A stretch of DNA of 8,690 bases from Phyllobacteriaceae bacterium (GTDB lineage Bacteria > Pseudomonadota > Alphaproteobacteria > Rhizobiales > Ancalomicrobiaceae): contig JAAYVT010000752.1 of assembly GCA_012517025.1 (NCBI GenBank), positions 1 through 8,690 of the forward strand. Reading direction: 5' to 3'. Position numbers and translations under genes: made by a program. The notes under the pieces are model-generated. The model was not told the DNA's origin. It was given only the letters and a program-made list of their open reading frames with translations, and searched no databases. Shown here in pieces: positions 5,198-8,690 of the stretch (positions are counted from its first letter, which is position 1; each line of letters opens with the position of its first letter).

Positions 5198-6139
5198 ATG
5201 TCTCGCAGACTGCCTCTCCTCGCCCTCGCCGGCGCCCTCCTCTTCGCCGGCCCGGCCGCCGCCGCCGACCACGTCAAGGTGATCCTCGACTGGTTCTTGA
5301 ACCCCGATCACGCCACCCTGGTGGTCGCCCGCGACAAAGGGTTCTTCGCCAAGGAAGACCTCGACGTCGAGTTGATCGCCCCGGCCGACCCCTCCGCCCC
5401 GCCGCGTCTCGTCGCCGCCGGCGAAGCCGACGTCGCGGTGACCTATCAGCCCGATCTCCATCTCTCGGTGAAGGAGGGCATCCCGCTCACCCGCTTCGCC
5501 ACCCTGATCGAGACCCCGCTCAACACCGTGATGGCGCTCGAAGGCGGCCCGGTGAAGACGCTCGCCGATCTGAAGGGCAAGAAGATCGGCTACTCGGTCT
5601 CCGGCTTCGAGGATGCGATCCTCGCCGCGATGCTGGCCGAGGCCGGGCTGAAGCTCTCCGACGTCACCCTCGTCAACGTCAACTTCGCGCTCACCGCCGC
5701 GCTGCTCTCGGGTCAGGTCGACGCCGTCGTCGGCGGCTATCGCAACTTCGAGGCGACCGAGCTCGAACTCGCCGGCAAGAAGGCGGTGGTGTTCTTCCCC
5801 GAGGAACACGGCGTGCCGCCCTACGACGAGCTGATCCTCGCCGCCCGCACCGACAAGGCCGGCGACCCGCGCTTCGCCCGCTTCACCCGCGCGCTGGAGG
5901 CGGCGACCCTGTGGGCGACCAACCATCCGGCCGAGACCGCCGCGATCCTGAAGGCGGCCGAGCCCAAGCTCGACGACGAGCTGAACCGTCGGGCGCTGGC
6001 CGACACCCTGCCGCGCTTCGCCAAGCGTCCCGGCGCCCTCGACCACGTCCGCACCGAGCGCTTCGCCGCCTTCCTGAAGGCGCGCGGCCTGATCTCCGAC
6101 ATCCCCCTGATCGACACCTACGCCATCGAGCCGAAGTGA
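5198..6139 (+). CDS. thiY: Periplasmic thiamine-precursor (pyrimidine) binding protein ThiY
   Basis: A 313-residue substrate-binding protein of the NMT1/THI5-like family. Residues 1-23 form a Sec signal peptide: basic start MSRR, hydrophobic core, and AAAA before Asp24 as a likely cleavage point. The mature N-terminus VKVILDWFLNPDHATLVVA, the block KGFFAKEDLDVELIAPADPS and LVAAGEADVAVTYQPDL match the ThiY pattern, in which a Trp/Phe-lined pocket holds a pyrimidine. The domain continues with LADLKGKKIGYSVSGFEDAIL (hinge side) and VDAVVGGYRNFEATEL, and ends at a C-terminal ISDIPLIDTYAIEPK. ThiY proteins of the ThiXYZ system bind formylaminopyrimidine-type or HMP precursors of thiamine; which of these this one prefers cannot be told. 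It begins 17 bp after thiX with no strong ribosome-binding site, so coupling to thiX translation is likely. The gene ends before a bidirectional stem-loop and a convergent gene. Confidence 0.92.
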   Translation: MSRRLPLLALAGALLFAGPAAAADHVKVILDWFLNPDHATLVVARDKGFFAKEDLDVELIAPADPSAPPRLVAAGEADVAVTYQPDLHLSVKEGIPLTRFATLIETPLNTVMALEGGPVKTLADLKGKKIGYSVSGFEDAILAAMLAEAGLKLSDVTLVNVNFALTAALLSGQVDAVVGGYRNFEATELELAGKKAVVFFPEEHGVPPYDELILAARTDKAGDPRFARFTRALEAATLWATNHPAETAAILKAAEPKLDDELNRRALADTLPRFAKRPGALDHVRTERFAAFLKARGLISDIPLIDTYAIEPK

Positions 6140-6148
6140 GAGGCGCTC

Positions 6149-6186
6149 GGCGCCGCCCCCCGCGTCGATCGCGGCGAGGCGGCGCC
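6149..6186. terminator. Bidirectional stem-loop between convergent thiY and the Cys-rich gene
   Basis: GGCGCCGCC (6149-6157) pairs perfectly with GGCGGCGCC (6178-6186). Inside the 20-base loop a second small stem CGCG/CGCG (6161-6164 with 6170-6173) can form. It fills most of the 54-bp gap between two convergent stop codons, where a shared terminator is expected. There is no T run on either strand, so it would be a GC-only or Rho-assisted stop. Confidence 0.55.
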
Positions 6187-6193
6187 GGCGGCA

Positions 6194-8690
6194 TCACCGA
6201 GGTTGCGGCCGGAACGGACGCAACGGCCGGAACGGCGCGGCGGGTCGCTCGATTCGCCCGCGCACGATCGGCACGCAGACCCGGCCGCGCGGTCCCCGCA
6301 CCGTCCCGGGCGGACAGACGATCGGCGGGCGCACCACCGGCGGACGCACCACCGGAGAGCGGATCGCCGGCGGTTTGTGGACGCTGCCCGGCCGGCGCGG
6401 CACGCAGACGCCGCGAGCGTCGCGCCGCTCACCGGGCCCGCACACCCGCGGCCCCCGCGGCAGGATCGGCACCAGCCCGGGCAGCGACGGCCGCACCGTC
6501 TCGTCGATCGGCCGGCACCGTCCCTCGTCGTCGCGCCGTTCGCCGCGCGGACACGCCTTGCCGGCCGGCGTCTCGCCCTCGAGCCGGGCGGGCTTCGAAA
6601 TCGCGCATTTCGACCGGTCCTTCGGATCGACCGGCCCGGCGCAGCAGGCGCCGGCGGTGGTCAGATGGGTGATCGAGCAGCAGGTCGCCGACCGCGTCGG
6701 CACGAAACCCGCCGCGCAGCAGGACGTGAGCTTCGGGATGTGCACGAAGCCCTCGCAGCGTTGCCGGTCGGCGCTCACCACCTCGCCGGTCGGACAGCAC
6801 ACCCCGGTCGCCGTCGCCCGCGCCTGCGGACAGCACGTCGCGCCGGTCGAGACCCAACCGGCGGCGCAGCAGGTCGGACAGAGCGGCTCGGGGATCTTGC
6901 CGCCGTCGCTCCCGCAGGCGCCGTTCTGCAGCGGCTCGGCGCAGCACGCCGTCTCGCCGCCGGCGGTCGCGTGGACGCGATCGTTCGGACAACAGGTCTT
7001 CGCCGGCCCGATCGCCGTCTCGCCGACGCCGCAGCCGGGCTGGCCGATGTCGGTCGACGGCGTGCCGTCGCAGGCGCCGTCCCGCCGCAGCTCGGCCGGG
7101 GTGCAACACCGCCCGCCGACCAGATGTTCGCCGTCGCCACAGCTCGCCACACAGGCATCGCGCGCCCGGCTCCACACCTCGCCGATCGCGCAAGGCGCCC
7201 GCCCCGGCGGACCACAGACGCGGGTCCGGCAGGTCCGCTCGTCCGGCGGCCGGTCGGTCGGCGGCACCACCACCAACGGCGACAAACCCCGCCCGCCCGG
7301 CAGGAACATCTCGGGTGTCAGGGCGGCCGCCTCACCGGCGCAGGGCCGCGGAATGGCGACGTCGCCGACGTGCCCGCGCGCCGCCGGATCGGAAGGCGCG
7401 TCCGCCCAGTCGATGAAATAGGCGGCGGTCGGCGGCTCGTCGCCGCGCCGGATGCGCCACAGCGCCGTGCCCTGCAGACCGCCGAAGGCCGGCGCCGTCG
7501 TCACCCCGAGCCGCGCCGCGAGCGCCGGATCGGTGGCGACGAGCAACCGCTCGCCGGTCGTCCACACGAAACCGCCACAGCGGTTCGGATCGAGCCGGCC
7601 GTCGGCGTCGTGCGAATAACCGATCGCCACGCCGCCGACGTCGTTGCGGAAGACCTCGGCAAGACCGACCGCGAATTCGTCGGGTGAGGTCTGCCAGATC
7701 GTCGCCCCGCGCGCCTCGACGCCGATCGGCGCGTAACGCAGCAACCGCCCGATCGCCGACACCGTCAGCGCCTCGAAATCCTGCGCGCCGGTCGGCGCCG
7801 GCCGCTCGGCGAGATACATCCGCCCCTCGTCGTCGAAGGCGATCTTGGCGATCTCGGTCGGTCCGGCCGCCGGCGGCACCACCACTTCGATGCGCGGATC
7901 GGTGCCGAAGCCGCCGTCGGCGCCGAGCCCGACCGACCACACCCGCGCGCCGTCGGCGACGGCGTAATAGAGCCGTCGGGCCTGCACCGCGAGGCCGAAC
8001 ACCCGCCGCTCGGGAGCCGCGAGCCCCCAGGTCGTCGGCCGCGCGGTGTCGAAGCCGGGGTTCGCCAAATCGATGCCCGGCCCCGGCGCCGCCGCGACCG
8101 GGTCGAGCCCGACCGCGACCGTGCCGGCGAGACCGTGGTCCCAAGTGCCGAGGTCGACACCCCGTGCGTCGAGGCGATGGACGAGGCCGGTCTCGCGATC
8201 GGCAACGAACAGCGACTTCGACACCGGATCGAACGCGAGCCCGCCCAGGGCGGCGCCGGAATTCGGCCGCCCGCCGGTGGAGATCTCGGCGAAGCGGGAG
8301 ACCGCGCCGCTCACCCCGTCGATCTTCCAGATCGTGCCGGGTCCGCCGCCCGGTCCCCATTGGCCGGGCATGAAGGCGACGCCGGCGCCACCCGTCCGCA
8401 CCCGCGCCGAACCGCCGTCCGGCCGGGGCGCGACCAACGCCAGCCCATAGGCCGACGACGCCGCCACGAAGACGTTCGGCGCCGCCGCGTCGTCGACCGC
8501 CACGCCGAACACCTGGCCGATCCACTTCGCCGCGACCGTGAACGGCTTCGCCGCCGCGACCGGTTCCGGCCGCGGCGGTCCGCCGAGCCGGTTGAGATCG
8601 ACGATGCGCAGCGCCGGCCCTTCCGGATCGAGGAAGGTCGCCGAGACGGGATCCCATCCGGGCGGCAACTCGAACGGCGCGATCGCCCCA
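6194..8690 (-). CDS. Large beta-propeller plus Cys-rich repeat protein, probably exported (5' end outside window)
   Basis: The frame is open from the right edge to the stop at 6194-6196; its start is outside. Numbering below counts the codon at 8668-8666 (TTG) as 1; sequence in frame continues upstream of it (GAIAPFE), so this TTG is not the start. Residues about 1-440 look like a beta-propeller of the NHL/SMP-30 kind: repeated strands such as VFGVAVDDAAAPNVFVAASS (53-72), GTIWKIDGVSGAVSRFAEI (111-129), LGGLAFDPVSKSLFVADRET (141-160), VFGLAVQARRLYYAVADG (223-240) and IAKIAFDDEGRMYLAERP (273-290). Residues 480-798 hold 35 cysteines with nine CC pairs, arranged in internal repeats. The tail is Pro/Arg-rich and basic, ending FRPLRPFRPQPR. 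So many cysteines imply disulfides, hence an extracytoplasmic location; the signal peptide would lie outside the window. Function is unknown to me. It converges on thiY and has no evident link to thiamine. The opposite-strand ORFs here are shadows. Confidence 0.8.
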   Translation of the reverse strand, partial: GAIAPFELPPGWDPVSATFLDPEGPALRIVDLNRLGGPPRPEPVAAAKPFTVAAKWIGQVFGVAVDDAAAPNVFVAASSAYGLALVAPRPDGGSARVRTGGAGVAFMPGQWGPGGGPGTIWKIDGVSGAVSRFAEISTGGRPNSGAALGGLAFDPVSKSLFVADRETGLVHRLDARGVDLGTWDHGLAGTVAVGLDPVAAAPGPGIDLANPGFDTARPTTWGLAAPERRVFGLAVQARRLYYAVADGARVWSVGLGADGGFGTDPRIEVVVPPAAGPTEIAKIAFDDEGRMYLAERPAPTGAQDFEALTVSAIGRLLRYAPIGVEARGATIWQTSPDEFAVGLAEVFRNDVGGVAIGYSHDADGRLDPNRCGGFVWTTGERLLVATDPALAARLGVTTAPAFGGLQGTALWRIRRGDEPPTAAYFIDWADAPSDPAARGHVGDVAIPRPCAGEAAALTPEMFLPGGRGLSPLVVVPPTDRPPDERTCRTRVCGPPGRAPCAIGEVWSRARDACVASCGDGEHLVGGRCCTPAELRRDGACDGTPSTDIGQPGCGVGETAIGPAKTCCPNDRVHATAGGETACCAEPLQNGACGSDGGKIPEPLCPTCCAAGWVSTGATCCPQARATATGVCCPTGEVVSADRQRCEGFVHIPKLTSCCAAGFVPTRSATCCSITHLTTAGACCAGPVDPKDRSKCAISKPARLEGETPAGKACPRGERRDDEGRCRPIDETVRPSLPGLVPILPRGPRVCGPGERRDARGVCVPRRPGSVHKPPAIRSPVVRPPVVRPPIVCPPGTVRGPRGRVCVPIVRGRIERPAAPFRPLRPFRPQPR
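6272..6553 (-). repeat. Three C-terminal CxxGxxR...C short repeats
   Basis: Near the end of the Cys-rich protein, three short units follow one pattern: CPRGERRDDEGRC (706-718), CGPGERRDARGVC (743-755) and CPPGTVRGPRGRVC (785-798), each followed by one residue and a Pro. The two Cys are 12-13 apart and probably bond to each other. The units are separated by Pro-rich linkers. Confidence 0.6.
6326..6355 (-). repeat. 15-bp tandem repeat encoding VVRPP
   Basis: On the plus strand, CGGGCGCACCACCGG (6326-6340) is followed directly by CGGACGCACCACCGG (6341-6355), one mismatch in 15. In the Cys-rich protein this encodes two copies of the pentapeptide VVRPP, followed by a related PPIV. It is the linker between the last two Cys repeats and could vary in copy number by slippage. 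Confidence 0.65.
6600..6870 (-). repeat. Tandem 50-residue cysteine module inside the Cys-rich protein
   Basis: Two copies of about 39 residues, starting 50 residues apart, lie at protein positions 600-638 and 650-688. Both begin CCAAG(W/F)VxT, continue to ATCC, then to a third CC 12 residues on, and close with a single Cys 12-13 residues later. Copy 1 reads CCAAGWVSTGATCC, copy 2 CCAAGFVPTRSATCC. CC spacings are 12 and 12 in the first copy, 13 and 12 in the second. This points to duplication of a disulfide-bonded unit. Confidence 0.65.

Noticed and set aside
4076..6046. Minus-strand ORF of 656 codons across the thi operon
   Set aside because: It covers the riboswitch, thiX and thiY on the wrong strand and has a compositionally biased, motif-free translation.
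6203..7687. Long plus-strand ORF of 494 codons antisense to the Cys-rich gene
   Set aside because: It is a GC-rich shadow frame: dominated by Arg, Ala, Gly and Pro, with no domain pattern, whereas the minus frame has propeller-like strands and regularly spaced Cys repeats and stays open to the window edge.
1..8690. CRISPR arrays, transposons, tRNA genes, phage attachment sites
   Set aside because: No regularly spaced direct repeats with spacers, no transposase-like protein or terminal inverted repeats, and no tRNA cloverleaf noticed on reading; composition is uniform apart from the two AT-rich promoter regions.

Overview
The window is about 70% GC with dense, codon-biased genes. The order dnaX-ebfC-recR, the rhizobial-type DnaX C-terminus and the style of the other proteins suggest an alphaproteobacterium, probably of the order Hyphomicrobiales. 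This placement is inference from sequence character; no database was searched. No tRNA, rRNA, transposon, CRISPR array or prophage trace was seen.

Layout. (1) 1-1880, plus strand: the 3' end of dnaX (clamp-loader tau/gamma), ebfC/ybaB (nucleoid-associated protein), a 471-bp gap with stem-loops and an AT-rich probable promoter, then recR (recombinational repair). (2) 1884-4005, minus strand, read right to left: a fold-type I PLP aminotransferase followed by an EamA-type amino-acid/metabolite exporter, very probably one operon. A good sigma-70-like promoter lies upstream, with a 19-bp palindrome over its -35 box. recR and the exporter converge with only 3 bp between their stop codons. (3) 4209-6139, plus strand: a clear TPP riboswitch (THI element), a possible 28-codon leader ORF, and thiX-thiY, encoding the permease and periplasmic binding protein of a thiamine-precursor (pyrimidine) ABC importer. 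The ATPase gene (thiZ) is not in the window. (4) 6194-8690, minus strand, running off the right edge: a large, probably exported protein with an N-terminal beta-propeller-like region and a C-terminal region of 35 cysteines, including nine CC pairs in internally repeated modules, and a Pro/Arg-rich tail. I do not recognise it as a named family.

How it works together: region 1 is housekeeping DNA replication and repair. Region 2 looks like an amino-acid-responsive modify-and-export unit. Region 3 is a vitamin B1 salvage importer switched by TPP. Its leader appears to have two layers: the riboswitch's own 3' conserved element can serve as ribosome-binding site for a short ORF, while a predicted hairpin hides the thiX ribosome-binding site. 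The Cys-rich protein of region 4 and the layered thiX leader are the parts most worth a second look.
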